Source of the DNA: JAXDBM01 sp963709485
GTDB lineage: Bacteria > Desulfobacterota > Syntrophia > Syntrophales > Fen-1087
Assembly (NCBI GenBank): GCA_963709485.1
Contig: CAVPWE010000007.1
Coordinates: forward strand, 558,001 to 622,000
Length of the DNA stretch: 64,000 nt
Direction of reading: 5' to 3'
In this document: positions 1-7,991 of the stretch, piece after piece
Numbering within the stretch: the stretch's first letter is position 1
How the letters are laid out: each line of letters starts with the position of its first letter
Notes under the pieces: model-generated
Databases searched by the model: none
The model's input: only the letters and a program-made list of their open reading frames with translations
What the model was told of the DNA's origin: nothing
Position numbers and translations under genes: made by a program

Positions 1-270
1 GGTGAACGTTTCCGCAGGCTGGCTGGTGTATTCCTGTGAGATCAGCGCCTTGCCATTCTTGGTGACCTCGACTTTCTGGATGTAATGATCCGCTTTAAAA
101 TTCGTGTGGGTGATCGTCGCCTGCAGGGTCTTTGCAGCGGCATCATAGCCCAGTTTGACCTCCTTCGGCCCGTGCGCGCCCGCCATTGCCGGGTAAAAAG
201 CGACCAGGGCCAAAGCGGCCAGAATCATGCACGCCCCTGAAAAAAAGTGGTTTCCTCTTTGTCTCTTCAT
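1..270 (-). CDS. Small secreted protein, 3' end cut off by window edge
   Basis: This is a partial gene whose C-terminus lies beyond the left edge. The ATG at 270 follows an AAAGGAG-type ribosome site about 12 bases upstream. The first ~34 residues form a signal peptide: basic MKRQR start, hydrophobic core, and an AMAGAHG cleavage region. The mature part begins HGPKEVKLGYDAAAKTL and continues with beta-rich sequence including HYIQKVEVTKNGKAL. That stretch resembles the iron-binding fold of desulfoferrodoxin-like or SoxZ-like small periplasmic proteins. The visible part has no cysteine after the signal peptide, so a metal site cannot be confirmed. Function unknown; the fold suggestion is inference. 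Confidence 0.6.
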   Translation of the reverse strand, partial: MKRQRGNHFFSGACMILAALALVAFYPAMAGAHGPKEVKLGYDAAAKTLQATITHTNFKADHYIQKVEVTKNGKALISQEYTSQPAETFT

Positions 271-303
271 AAAGTTCCGTTGCTCCTTTCCCTATTTTTT
301 GGT

Positions 304-1143
304 TTACAGCACAATCTGCATATCCTGGGGGACGGCAAAACATTCCAGCAAACCTCCCTTTTCCCGGATCGTCTTGCGACAGTCCCGAACGAAGGCATCC
401 ACCGCCTCATCACTCCTTTCCTGGTTGTGATGATAGAGCCCGAACCTGCCGACGCCGGCCGCAAGCGCCAGCCGCAGGGCGTCCCGGTATGTGGAATGTC
501 CCCAGGCCTTTCTCTTCCTGTATTCCTCTGCATCAAATTCGGCATCGTGGATCAGCAGGTCCGCTTTCTCGGAAAAGCGGCGGTAATCGTCAAAGCGAAG
601 GCCGCCGTGATGCCGGTGCGTCAACTCGTTGTCGGTCAGGAAGACGAAAGACTTGCCGTCCTCCTGGAATTTGTATCCCACGCCCTGGTTGGGATGGCTC
701 AGCGGGATCGAGGTGACGGTCATGGAATTGATGGTGACCGTGTCCCCGCAGGTTTCATGATAAGCGATACCCGCCTTGATGTCTTCAAAATTGACGGGGA
801 AGTTGGGAGCGGCCATGATCAGGGAAATGATGTGCTTGACCGAGACCTGGGTAAATGGGCATCCGAACATCGTGATCCGCGTTCTTTTTGAATAGATGGG
901 CTTGAAGAAGGGAAAGCCCATGATGTGGTCCCAGTGGGCATGGGTGAAAAACATCGTGTAGGACCACTTTTTTTCTTCGACCAGCCTGTCGCCCAGCCGC
1001 CGGATCCCGGAGCCGGCATCCACGATGATGATGTCGTTGTTCCTGCTTCGGATTTCAATGCAAGGGGTGTCTCCTCCGTACTTCAAATACTGCTTTCCGG
1101 ATACCGGTATGGAACCGCGCGCGCCCCAGCATCGAATGATCAT
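304..1143 (-). CDS. Metallo-beta-lactamase-fold metal-dependent hydrolase
   Basis: A 279-residue cytoplasmic protein. I chose ATG 1143 (protein start MIIRCWGARGSIPVSG) because a GGGGGG ribosome site lies just upstream and the family begins there; a longer in-frame extension has no family support. The N-terminus matches the 'CWGARGS' strand of MBL phosphodiesterase-like proteins. The HxHxDH metal motif is seen as THAHWDH near residue 71. Later metal ligands are likely in LSHPNQG, LTDNE and HDAEF, with a final HHN near the C-terminus. The family includes PhnP-like cyclic phosphodiesterases and many uncharacterised hydrolases; the substrate is not deducible. It lies 109 bp downstream of a lipoprotein gene on the same strand. 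Confidence 0.75.
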   Translation of the reverse strand: MIIRCWGARGSIPVSGKQYLKYGGDTPCIEIRSRNNDIIIVDAGSGIRRLGDRLVEEKKWSYTMFFTHAHWDHIMGFPFFKPIYSKRTRITMFGCPFTQVSVKHIISLIMAAPNFPVNFEDIKAGIAYHETCGDTVTINSMTVTSIPLSHPNQGVGYKFQEDGKSFVFLTDNELTHRHHGGLRFDDYRRFSEKADLLIHDAEFDAEEYRKRKAWGHSTYRDALRLALAAGVGRFGLYHHNQERSDEAVDAFVRDCRKTIREKGGLLECFAVPQDMQIVL

Positions 1144-1252
1144 TATTCCCCCCGTCGGAATTGCGGCCCGAATATACCCGTCTTCCGCTTCACGTTCAAG
1201 AACATTTATCCCGCCCGCAGGCCCGCTCCACAGGGGGGCGTCCGGCAAAGAC

Positions 1253-1900
1253 CTAACGGCCGGCAACCACAATCACGTTAAAAACAGAGGACCAGGTCAA
1301 CGGGGCAGAGACGGCGCCGCGACCGAGCTGTGCCGCAATGCGTTGCGCTTGGCTCTTGTAGCCCGGGGCATAATAAACCGTATGGACGCGATAGTTCGTG
1401 CGGGAGGCCAGACCCGTGTCCTCGACCCGGTAGCCGAGCATTTTCAATTTTTTGGCCATTGCCTGGGCGGATGATATTTTGCCGTTCCCGCCCAGAACCT
1501 TCAGCCGGAGGGCCTTGGGTCCGGTTCCCTTTTCGACGACCGCCGTCCGCGCCGCAGCCTTTTCCTCAACGGAGGCCGTTTTGTCTCTCAGCGCGCCCAC
1601 CTGTTCCTTCAGGGCCGCATCCGTGCTTTCCGCTTTCGGAATCGCTTTCTGCATCACGATCGGGGCCTGTTGACTCTCGGCTTTCAGCACCTCGATTTCC
1701 CTGCTCAGGCCGGAGAGCTGTTTGTTCAACTTGTCGATCTGTCCATCCTTCTCCTGAACGGAAAGCTTGTAAGCCTCGTTGTCGTCTTTGAGTTTCTGGA
1801 TATCCCGATCCAGGCTTCCGTTCCAGTTACGCATTGCCGCACAGCCGGAAAGAGTCACGCATAAAATCACAACAAGAGCCATTGATAGTCTTTGCTTCAT
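1253..1900 (-). CDS. Lipoprotein with coiled coil and LytR C-terminal-like domain
   Basis: A 215-residue lipoprotein. The start at 1900 is fixed by a perfect AGGAGGTGA ribosome site 7 bases upstream. A signal peptide ends in the lipobox LSGC, with the lipidated Cys at residue 20. Residues ~30-80 form a heptad-rich coiled coil (DIQKLKDDNEAYKLSVQEKD). Residues ~130-215 resemble the LytR_C domain (LRLKVLGGNGKISSAQAMAKKL...), found in envelope proteins. A strong sigma70-like promoter lies upstream at 1949-1977. The role is probably structural or regulatory in the cell envelope; the exact function is unknown. Confidence 0.7.
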   Translation of the reverse strand: MKQRLSMALVVILCVTLSGCAAMRNWNGSLDRDIQKLKDDNEAYKLSVQEKDGQIDKLNKQLSGLSREIEVLKAESQQAPIVMQKAIPKAESTDAALKEQVGALRDKTASVEEKAAARTAVVEKGTGPKALRLKVLGGNGKISSAQAMAKKLKMLGYRVEDTGLASRTNYRVHTVYYAPGYKSQAQRIAAQLGRGAVSAPLTWSSVFNVIVVAGR

Positions 1901-1948
1901 GCTGTCACCTCCTATTGATCGCGCAGCGATTTTTTAATATTGTGGGAA

Positions 1949-1977
1949 ATTATAGCACGCCACTCCCGAAATGGCAA
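1949..1977 (-). promoter_or_regulatory. Sigma70-like promoter for the LytR_C lipoprotein
   Basis: On the minus strand TTGCCA and TATAAT are separated by exactly 17 bp. This gives a predicted transcription start near 1942 and a ~40 nt leader to the start codon at 1900. It is one of the best promoter matches in the window. Confidence 0.6.
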
Positions 1978-2059
1978 TTGTTCGTATGCTCCGTCAACGG
2001 CAACGACGCGGAGTCTGCGGATGCCGCCCATCGTGGATGGTGAAATTTCCCCCGCGACG

Positions 2060-2088
2060 ATGACAACGGCAGGGATGGTGACTATATT
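2060..2088 (+). promoter_or_regulatory. Possible promoter of the copZ-copA operon
   Basis: ATGACA and TATATT are separated by 17 bp, about 45 bp upstream of the copZ start codon. The 17 bp spacer is not the 19-20 bp expected of a CueR/MerR-type promoter, and no clear CueR dyad was recognised, so regulation by copper is not shown. Confidence 0.45.
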
Positions 2089-2133
2089 GGATCATATAAC
2101 CGGTAAACAGAAAATGCGTGCAGGGAGGGTGAA

Positions 2134-2331
2134 ATGAAAACGATCAAAGTAAAGGGGATGACCTGCAATCACTGTGTCATGGCGGTAACCCGTGCCTTGA
2201 GCGCCGTGGAAGGCGTCGCGGACGTGAAAGTCAATCTGGACAAGGGTGAGGCGTCCTTCGAGGAGCGGGGGCCGGTCGACATGGCGGTAGTTCGGGAAAA
2301 GATCGAGAAGGCGGGCTATGCGGTCGGCTGA
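2134..2331 (+). CDS. copZ: Copper chaperone, heavy-metal-associated domain
   Basis: A 65-residue protein that is a single HMA domain: beta-alpha-beta-beta-alpha-beta with the metal motif GMTCNHC at residues 8-14. The two cysteines bind Cu(I) in this family, and the protein delivers copper to the ATPase encoded next to it. The start at 2134 follows AGGGAGGGTGAA. The last 14 bases overlap the start of the P-type ATPase gene, which indicates translational coupling. The function assignment rests on the motif and the neighbour. Other soft metals cannot be excluded. Confidence 0.85.
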   Translation: MKTIKVKGMTCNHCVMAVTRALSAVEGVADVKVNLDKGEASFEERGPVDMAVVREKIEKAGYAVG

Positions 2332-4573
2332 TCGAAAGGAAACGGATCGGACAACGATCTCCATCGGCGGCATGACCTGTGCGGCCTGCGTGCGGCGCGT
2401 GGAAATGGCATTGAAAGAAGTGGCCGGCGTCACCGATGCGTCCGTGAACCTGGCGACGGCGAGGGCCACCGTGACCCACGCACCGGTCTGGGGCGGCGTC
2501 GAGGCGCTCCGGCAGGCCGTGAGCGATCAGGGTTATGAATATCTGGGTGTGCCGGAGGAGGGTGGCGAAGACCCTGCCGCGGCGGCGCGGGAGCGGGAAT
2601 ACAGCGACCTGAAACGCCGCTTTCTGGTCGGCGCTTTGCTGACCATTCCCGTTTTTATGGGTTCCATGCAGCACTGGTTTCCTTTTCTCAGCTCGGTTCC
2701 CAGACAGGCTGTGCTCTATGCCTTGTTTTTTCTGACGACGCCGGTCGTATTCTGGGTGGGGAGCCGGTTTTTCTCCGGTGCCTTCAAGGCGGCCCGGCAG
2801 AAGACGACGGACATGAACACCCTGGTGGCCGTCGGGGCGCTGTCCGCCTATCTCTATTCGGTTCTGGCAACCTTCTTTCCCCGCTTTTTCGCGACGGCGG
2901 ACCTGATGCCCCATGTCTATTACGACGGGGCGGCGATGATCGTCACGCTGATCATTCTGGGACGACTGCTGGAGGCCGGGGCAAAAGGCAAGACCAGTTC
3001 GGCCATCCGGCGGCTTGTCAGCCTGAAACCCAGGACGGCGCGCGTGATCCGGGACGATGGGGAAGCGGACATCGCCATCGAAGCGGTGAGGAAGGAAGAC
3101 CTGATCCTGGTCCGGCCCGGGGAAAAGATCCCTACGGATGGTGTGGTGTTTTCAGGCTCGTCAACGGTCGATGAAGCCATGCTCACCGGTGAGAGCATGC
3201 CTGTCGACAAGCAGGCCGGCAGCGAGGTTTTTGCCGCCACGATGAACCAGGCCGGCAGTTTTGTCTTCCGGGCGACAAAAATCGGGGCGGAGACGGCGCT
3301 GGCCCGGATTATCCGCCTGGTGGAAGAGGCCCAGGGATCGAAGGCCCCGATCCAGCGGCTGGCCGACCGGGTCGCCTCGGTCTTCGTCCCGGCGGTTTTT
3401 TTCATCGGTTTTCTGACCTTCATGGTCTGGTACTTTTTTGTCCCGGAGTCCGGTTTCAGCCGGGCGCTCTTGAATTTCATTTCCGTCCTGGTGATTGCCT
3501 GCCCCTGCGCCCTGGGGCTGGCGACGCCGACGGCGGTCATGGTGGGAACCGGACTGGGAGCGGAAAGGGGCATCCTCATCAGGGGGGGCGAGAGCCTGGA
3601 AAACGCCCACAGGCTGACCACCGTGGTTTTTGACAAGACCGGGACGCTGACCCGGGGCGCTCCCGAAGTCACGGACCTTCTGGCGGCGCCCGGCGCGGCG
3701 GAGGAGAGGGTCCTGCAGATCGCCCTTTCCATCGAAGTCCTGTCTGAGCATCCCCTCGGCCGGGCCATCGCGGATCGCGCCCGCCGGGAAAACCTGAACC
3801 CCCTTCCCGTCGGAGGTTTTGAGGCAACTTCCGGCCTTGGTGCGAAGGCAACCGTGCAGGGGGTTCCCTGCATGATTGGAAATTTCCGGTTGATGGAGCA
3901 GGCGGGTCTGCGAATGGAAGGACTGGCGGAGGCGTCGGCCCGGATGGCCGGTGAAGGAAAGACCTGCGTTTTTGTAGCCGAGGGACATCAGGTCATCGGC
4001 TTGCTGGGACTTTCCGATGTGCCCAAGGCATCGGCCGGGGAGGCCGTGGCGGCCCTGAAGGGGCTGGGGCTGAAAGTGGTCATGATCACCGGCGACAATG
4101 CACAAACCGCGAAAGCCGTCGGCTCGGCGCTGGGAATCGATCAGGTCCTGGCGGAGGTCCTTCCCGAAGACAAATCCGCTGCGATCCGAAACATGCAGTC
4201 GCAGGGGCAGGTCGTCGCCATGGTGGGAGACGGCATCAACGACGCGCCGGCACTGGCCGCGGCCGACATCGGGATCGCCATCGGGGCCGGAACGGATGTG
4301 GCGATCGAGGCCAGCGACATCACCCTTATGAGCGACGATCTGAAATCCGTGCCGGCCGCCATCCGGCTTTCCTTCGAGACGATGAAGGTGATCCGGCAGA
4401 ACCTGTTCTGGGCTTTCATCTACAATGTGATCGGCATTCCCCTCGCCGCCGGCGTTCTTTATCCCTTCGGCGGCATCCTGCTGAATCCCGAATTTGCCGC
4501 CGCGGCCATGGCCCTGAGCTCTGTCTCCGTGGTCGGCAACTCCCTCCGCCTGAGGCGGTCCTGGCGGCCTTAA
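2318..4573 (+). CDS. copA: Copper-translocating P1B-type ATPase
   Basis: A 751-residue membrane ATPase that exports Cu(I) across the inner membrane. The order seen is one N-terminal HMA domain (GMTCAAC, residues 18-24), paired membrane helices, an actuator domain with the TGES loop, the transport motif CPC in a membrane helix near residue 394, the phosphorylation motif DKTGTLT near 438, the HP nucleotide motif in SEHPLG, the hinge motif GDGIND near 637, and a final membrane pair. The CPC signature places it in the Cu/Ag group. It overlaps copZ by 14 bp. Its stop codon overlaps the stop of the convergent rubredoxin-fusion gene by 4 bp, so no terminator separates them. Confidence 0.93.
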   Translation: MRSADRKETDRTTISIGGMTCAACVRRVEMALKEVAGVTDASVNLATARATVTHAPVWGGVEALRQAVSDQGYEYLGVPEEGGEDPAAAAREREYSDLKRRFLVGALLTIPVFMGSMQHWFPFLSSVPRQAVLYALFFLTTPVVFWVGSRFFSGAFKAARQKTTDMNTLVAVGALSAYLYSVLATFFPRFFATADLMPHVYYDGAAMIVTLIILGRLLEAGAKGKTSSAIRRLVSLKPRTARVIRDDGEADIAIEAVRKEDLILVRPGEKIPTDGVVFSGSSTVDEAMLTGESMPVDKQAGSEVFAATMNQAGSFVFRATKIGAETALARIIRLVEEAQGSKAPIQRLADRVASVFVPAVFFIGFLTFMVWYFFVPESGFSRALLNFISVLVIACPCALGLATPTAVMVGTGLGAERGILIRGGESLENAHRLTTVVFDKTGTLTRGAPEVTDLLAAPGAAEERVLQIALSIEVLSEHPLGRAIADRARRENLNPLPVGGFEATSGLGAKATVQGVPCMIGNFRLMEQAGLRMEGLAEASARMAGEGKTCVFVAEGHQVIGLLGLSDVPKASAGEAVAALKGLGLKVVMITGDNAQTAKAVGSALGIDQVLAEVLPEDKSAAIRNMQSQGQVVAMVGDGINDAPALAAADIGIAIGAGTDVAIEASDITLMSDDLKSVPAAIRLSFETMKVIRQNLFWAFIYNVIGIPLAAGVLYPFGGILLNPEFAAAAMALSSVSVVGNSLRLRRSWRP

Positions 4574-5265
4574 CTTTCGATTTCGAATTTTGACTTGTCG
4601 GCCCCGCAGACCGGGCAGGTCCAGTCCTCCGGCAGGTCTTCGAAGCGCACTCCCGGCTTGATGCCTCCGTCCGGGTCGCCCTTTGCCGGATCGTAAATGT
4701 AGCCGCAGATGGAACAGGCGTACCTGGCCATTTTTTCGGCCTTTGGCTTGGGCTCCTCCTGGACGTAGGTCGGCGCGTTCTTCGAGGCCTTGCCCCCCTT
4801 TGTGTCGCGGTAATAGGCATAGGTCAGGGGGGGCTGGTCGTTCAGGACATTGCTGTCCAGAACCCGGGCGGTCAGGACCACGTGGGTGTTGCAGTCGATC
4901 TCCCCCGTGACCTCAGCCTCGATGTAGGCGATGGCGTGCTGCAGGATGATTGGGATTCCGGTCGTGCCCAGCTTGTAGTTCACCCCTTCAAACTTGTCCG
5001 TGTTCTTTCCGGACTTGAAGCCGAACAGCCCGACGAAGGTCATGGGCGTGTTTTCGGACAGGATGGAGACGGAAAATTTCCCGCTGGCCTTGATGTACTC
5101 ATAGGTCAGGTTCTCCTTGTTGATGCTGAGGGCGACGGTCGGTGGCCTGGAGGTGACCTGGAACAACGCGTTGGCGATCTGACCGTTCATCCGGCCATCT
5201 TTCATGGAACTCACGATATAGAGTCCGTAACTCAGTTTTTTAAATGCGTCCAAGCCCATTTTCAT
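4570..5265 (-). CDS. Flavin reductase-rubredoxin fusion (Hrb-like)
   Basis: A 231-residue fusion. Residues 1-~155 are an FMN-binding flavin reductase domain (MGLDAFKKLSYGLYIVSS start typical of the family). After a short Pro/Lys linker, residues ~178-231 are a rubredoxin with two CxxC iron ligands (CSIC and CPVC). Such high-molecular-weight rubredoxins pass electrons from NAD(P)H or ferredoxin to flavodiiron NO/O2 reductases in anaerobes. The ATG at 5265 overlaps the upstream macrodomain stop as ATGA. The AAGGAG site is closer to optimal for the third codon (ATG 5259), so the start could be two codons later. It is last in a pgm-like-macrodomain-hrb minus-strand group. Confidence 0.85.
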   Translation of the reverse strand: MKMGLDAFKKLSYGLYIVSSMKDGRMNGQIANALFQVTSRPPTVALSINKENLTYEYIKASGKFSVSILSENTPMTFVGLFGFKSGKNTDKFEGVNYKLGTTGIPIILQHAIAYIEAEVTGEIDCNTHVVLTARVLDSNVLNDQPPLTYAYYRDTKGGKASKNAPTYVQEEPKPKAEKMARYACSICGYIYDPAKGDPDGGIKPGVRFEDLPEDWTCPVCGADKSKFEIES

Positions 5266-5810
5266 CTCTCCTTATCAATATCAATCAGTTTTTTCATTTC
5301 CTCCGCAAACACATCGAACATTTTCTGGCCGAAAAGGACATAGTGGACCCGCTCGATGTCGCTGTGCTCGCGAAGGTAATCGATGGCTGTTTTCAGAGCG
5401 ATGCGAGCCGCCTCCCGGACCGGGTATGCGTAAACGCCCGTGCTGATGGCCGGAAACGAAAGGCTTTTCAATCCCCTGGCAGAGGCCAGTTTCAGGCTTT
5501 CCAGGTAGGCGCTTTTCAGCAGCGCCGCCTCGCCCCGGCCGCCGCCCTGATAGACGGGTCCGACCGTGTGGATCACGTAACGGGCCTTCAGATTTCCGCC
5601 GGTGGTGATGACGGCCTGGCCGGTCGGGCAGCCGCCGATCCTCCGGCATTCCGCCATGATGGACGGACCGCCGGCATCATGAATCGCACCGTCCACGCCG
5701 GCACCGCCGGCGAGACGCGCGTTGGCCGCATTGACGATGGCGTCCGTTTCTTCCCGGGTGATGTCGCCCTGAATCAGGGAAATCAATGAATTTCCGACTT
5801 TGACATCCAT
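5262..5810 (-). CDS. Macrodomain ADP-ribose/O-acetyl-ADP-ribose hydrolase
   Basis: A 182-residue single macrodomain of the YmdB/MacroD type. Motifs seen are the N-terminal GDIT, NAAN for ADP-ribose binding, the glycine-rich loop after it (AGGAGVDGAI), and SFPAISTGVYAYP for diphosphate binding. These enzymes remove acetyl or ADP-ribosyl groups from O-acetyl-ADP-ribose or modified proteins. The start at 5810 has a GGAG site 7 bases upstream. It lies 27 bp after the phosphoglycerate mutase gene and overlaps the next gene as ATGA, consistent with co-transcription. Why it sits with these genes is not evident. Confidence 0.85.
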   Translation of the reverse strand: MDVKVGNSLISLIQGDITREETDAIVNAANARLAGGAGVDGAIHDAGGPSIMAECRRIGGCPTGQAVITTGGNLKARYVIHTVGPVYQGGGRGEAALLKSAYLESLKLASARGLKSLSFPAISTGVYAYPVREAARIALKTAIDYLREHSDIERVHYVLFGQKMFDVFAEEMKKLIDIDKER

Positions 5811-5837
5811 GGTCGCGCTCCTTTCCGTTTCTCCTGC

Positions 5838-7427
5838 TTAGAGGTCATCCCGAACGGGTGTTCCTTCCCCGTAAACGAGCATCCGGTAGGTTTTTTCGAT
5901 CCGGTCCCAGTTCTCCTCGCGGTCCATGGACCAGTACCGTCCGATGACCGAGACGACGCGGCCCAGGCCGAGCTCGCCCGCCTTTTCCTCGATTTTCAGG
6001 ATATAGTTGGCGCCGCTTTCGGGCAGTTCGCCCCGACGGCCCAGCATGGCGTGAATGAAAACGTCTTTCATGCCTTCCTTCTTGGCCATTTCCATGAGCG
6101 CCAGGAGGTGATGGAGCGAGCCGTGAGAGCTGAAAAAGGAAACGATGCCGAGAAGGTGGAGCGCTGCGCCCGCCTTCTCGGCGGATCGCATGACATCCAG
6201 AAAGGCCGCATTCCGGAAAAAGGAGCCGTCCTGAATGGCGTGGTCGATCCGGACGCGGTCCGCATAGATCCTTCGTCCGGCGCCGATGTGCAGATGGCCC
6301 GCTTCCGAGTTGCCGACGGTGCCCGCGGGGAGTCCCACCGCCTCCCCGGAAGCCTCAAGCGTTGTCCAGGGGCATGTTTTCATGAGACGGTCCATGGTCG
6401 GGGTCCGGGCCCCGGCGATCAGGTTTCCCTCGGTGCGCGCATTGTATCCCCATCCGTCGAGCAGCAGGAGAAGAAGGCGGCGGCAGGGCTTGAGCCCGCC
6501 TGCCCGGGGAGGGGTGACGAGGGACCGCCCCGTCATTGGTTGCGGCTTCGCGATGCCCATGAGTTCCAGAACCGTCGGGGCAATGTCGGTCAGTCCCCCT
6601 CTCGCACGCAGGGCGAGCGTTTGGGCCGGATGGACGAGAATGAAGGGGACGGGGCTGTCCGTGTGGCCGGTATCGACGGCGCCGTCGGGATAGAGCCATT
6701 TTTCCACCGTGCCGTGGTCCGCCGTGACGATGACCGTCATCCCGGCCCGGGCGGCCTCATCGACCACAAGGCCGGTGCACCGGTCGACGGCCTCGACGGC
6801 CCGGATGATGGCCGGTTCGTTTTCTATGTGTCCGACGACGTCCACATTGGGAAAATTCGCAAAAATGAAGGAGCAGTCGCGATCCCGTATCTTGTCGACA
6901 ATGGCGCCGGCAATCCTGTCGATGGACATTTCCGGGGCTTCGTCGAAAAGGTTGACGTCTTTGCGGGTCGGGATCACGATCCTTTCCTCCCCGGGGAACG
7001 GGTCGCTTCGTTTTCCACCCAGAAAGTATCCGACATGCGCCGCTTTCTCCGCTTCCGTGATCTTGGCCTGTCTCAGGTTCCGGCGGGAAATCGTTTCGCT
7101 CAGCGTGTCGTGCACCGTCTCTTCGGCGGGAAAGGCCACCTGAACATTCAGACCGGGCTGGTACTCGATCATCGTCGCAAAGGGGCAGCGGATGTTGTTG
7201 TCTACCGGGAAAAAAGGAAATGTCTTTTCCGTGAGGCTCCGGGTCAGTTCGGCTTCCCGTTCGCCCCGGATATTGTAAAAGATGATTGCGTCACGGTCCC
7301 GAATCCTGCCGACCGGACGGATATTCCTGCCGGTTAACACCAGCGGTTCCATGGTTTCGTCTTCCTGGCCGCTCCGGTAGACTTTCCGGACGGCCTGCGA
7401 CATCACATTGTTGAGGATAGCTGTCAT
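5838..7427 (-). CDS. Circularly permuted cofactor-independent phosphoglycerate mutase
   Basis: A 529-residue protein containing the whole cofactor-independent phosphoglycerate mutase (iPGM) sequence in swapped order. Residues ~10-305 match the normal C-terminal part, ending TGRSLV. Residues ~317-529 match the normal N-terminal part, from LLLDGWGYN to LVYGEG..RD.L. Bacterial iPGM core residues appear to be kept: R54/R57, K128, D196/H200, D237/H238, H255, D324, S374 in GNSEAGH, H435, R465, R497 and R503. The aspartate of the usual GRD loop is Gly466, so activity could differ. ATG 7427 is the first possible start after an in-frame stop; its ribosome site is weak. The frame is open across the junction, which argues against a simple assembly join. 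Confidence 0.8.
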   Translation of the reverse strand: MTAILNNVMSQAVRKVYRSGQEDETMEPLVLTGRNIRPVGRIRDRDAIIFYNIRGEREAELTRSLTEKTFPFFPVDNNIRCPFATMIEYQPGLNVQVAFPAEETVHDTLSETISRRNLRQAKITEAEKAAHVGYFLGGKRSDPFPGEERIVIPTRKDVNLFDEAPEMSIDRIAGAIVDKIRDRDCSFIFANFPNVDVVGHIENEPAIIRAVEAVDRCTGLVVDEAARAGMTVIVTADHGTVEKWLYPDGAVDTGHTDSPVPFILVHPAQTLALRARGGLTDIAPTVLELMGIAKPQPMTGRSLVTPPRAGGLKPCRRLLLLLLDGWGYNARTEGNLIAGARTPTMDRLMKTCPWTTLEASGEAVGLPAGTVGNSEAGHLHIGAGRRIYADRVRIDHAIQDGSFFRNAAFLDVMRSAEKAGAALHLLGIVSFFSSHGSLHHLLALMEMAKKEGMKDVFIHAMLGRRGELPESGANYILKIEEKAGELGLGRVVSVIGRYWSMDREENWDRIEKTYRMLVYGEGTPVRDDL

Positions 7428-7533
7428 TCCGGTTAACTTGCTGATGATTTATCTGCTGAGTGTCGTTTCGTATAATGAAAATTCCGGGAACTGTAAAGGG
7501 AAACTTTACAACCGGCATCACGGGCTTATTCAC

Positions 7534-7562
7534 TTGAAAATTGGACCGTTAAATGCTATATT
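7534..7562 (+). promoter_or_regulatory. Sigma70-like promoter upstream of the hypothetical-pcm-nlpD group
   Basis: TTGAAA and TATATT are separated by 17 bp. The predicted start is near 7569, ~42 nt before the first gene of the rightward group. It lies in the gap between the divergent mutase gene and this group. Confidence 0.55.
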
Positions 7563-7610
7563 ACAACTCTGTAAAAGTGGTAGGATGGAGCATTCGAAAC
7601 ACCCCGGATC

Positions 7611-7991
7611 ATGATGCGGCCGAACACGAACAAAAGCCCCGACGAGATTCTTCAGGAGGAATTTCTCCAGGAAAGAGCGGCCGTCCTCGGCCGCGCGGGT
7701 GACAGCGTGTCCCAGGCCCTGGAGAAGCTCCGCAGGATCGAGCATCGGATCGAGAAGCGTTTGCGCCGGCTGGGGGAAATGGGGGAGCAGAGCGGGGAAA
7801 ACGTTTCCCGTCCTCAGGCGATCCGTGAGATCAACGGTGAGATTAACCACTATAACCGTGCGCGCGAGCATGCGCTGCTGCGGTACTATTATCTGATCGT
7901 GACGAGAGAGGCGATGGGGATGAGGCGCCATCATTGGGTCGAAAAGCATTACGCGGTGCCGCCGATGAAAAGGCAACTTCAGGATTTTTGA
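7611..7991 (+). CDS. Small charged helical protein, function unknown
   Basis: A 126-residue protein (125 if the second ATG at 7614 is used). It is highly charged and almost entirely predicted helical, with repeated Arg/Glu heptads such as ALEKLRRIEHRIEKRLRRLGEMGEQ and an aromatic segment LLRYYYLIV near residue 90. There is no signal peptide, membrane segment or cysteine. I do not recognise a family. Its stop codon shares a base with the start of pcm (TGATG), so the two are probably translated together. The ribosome site is weak. A promoter lies ~45 bp upstream. Confidence 0.6.
   Translation: MMRPNTNKSPDEILQEEFLQERAAVLGRAGDSVSQALEKLRRIEHRIEKRLRRLGEMGEQSGENVSRPQAIREINGEINHYNRAREHALLRYYYLIVTREAMGMRRHHWVEKHYAVPPMKRQLQDF

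Noticed and set aside
247..891. Plus-strand ORF of 214 residues over the MBL-fold gene
   Set aside because: Antisense shadow of the minus-strand hydrolase, which has clear metal motifs.
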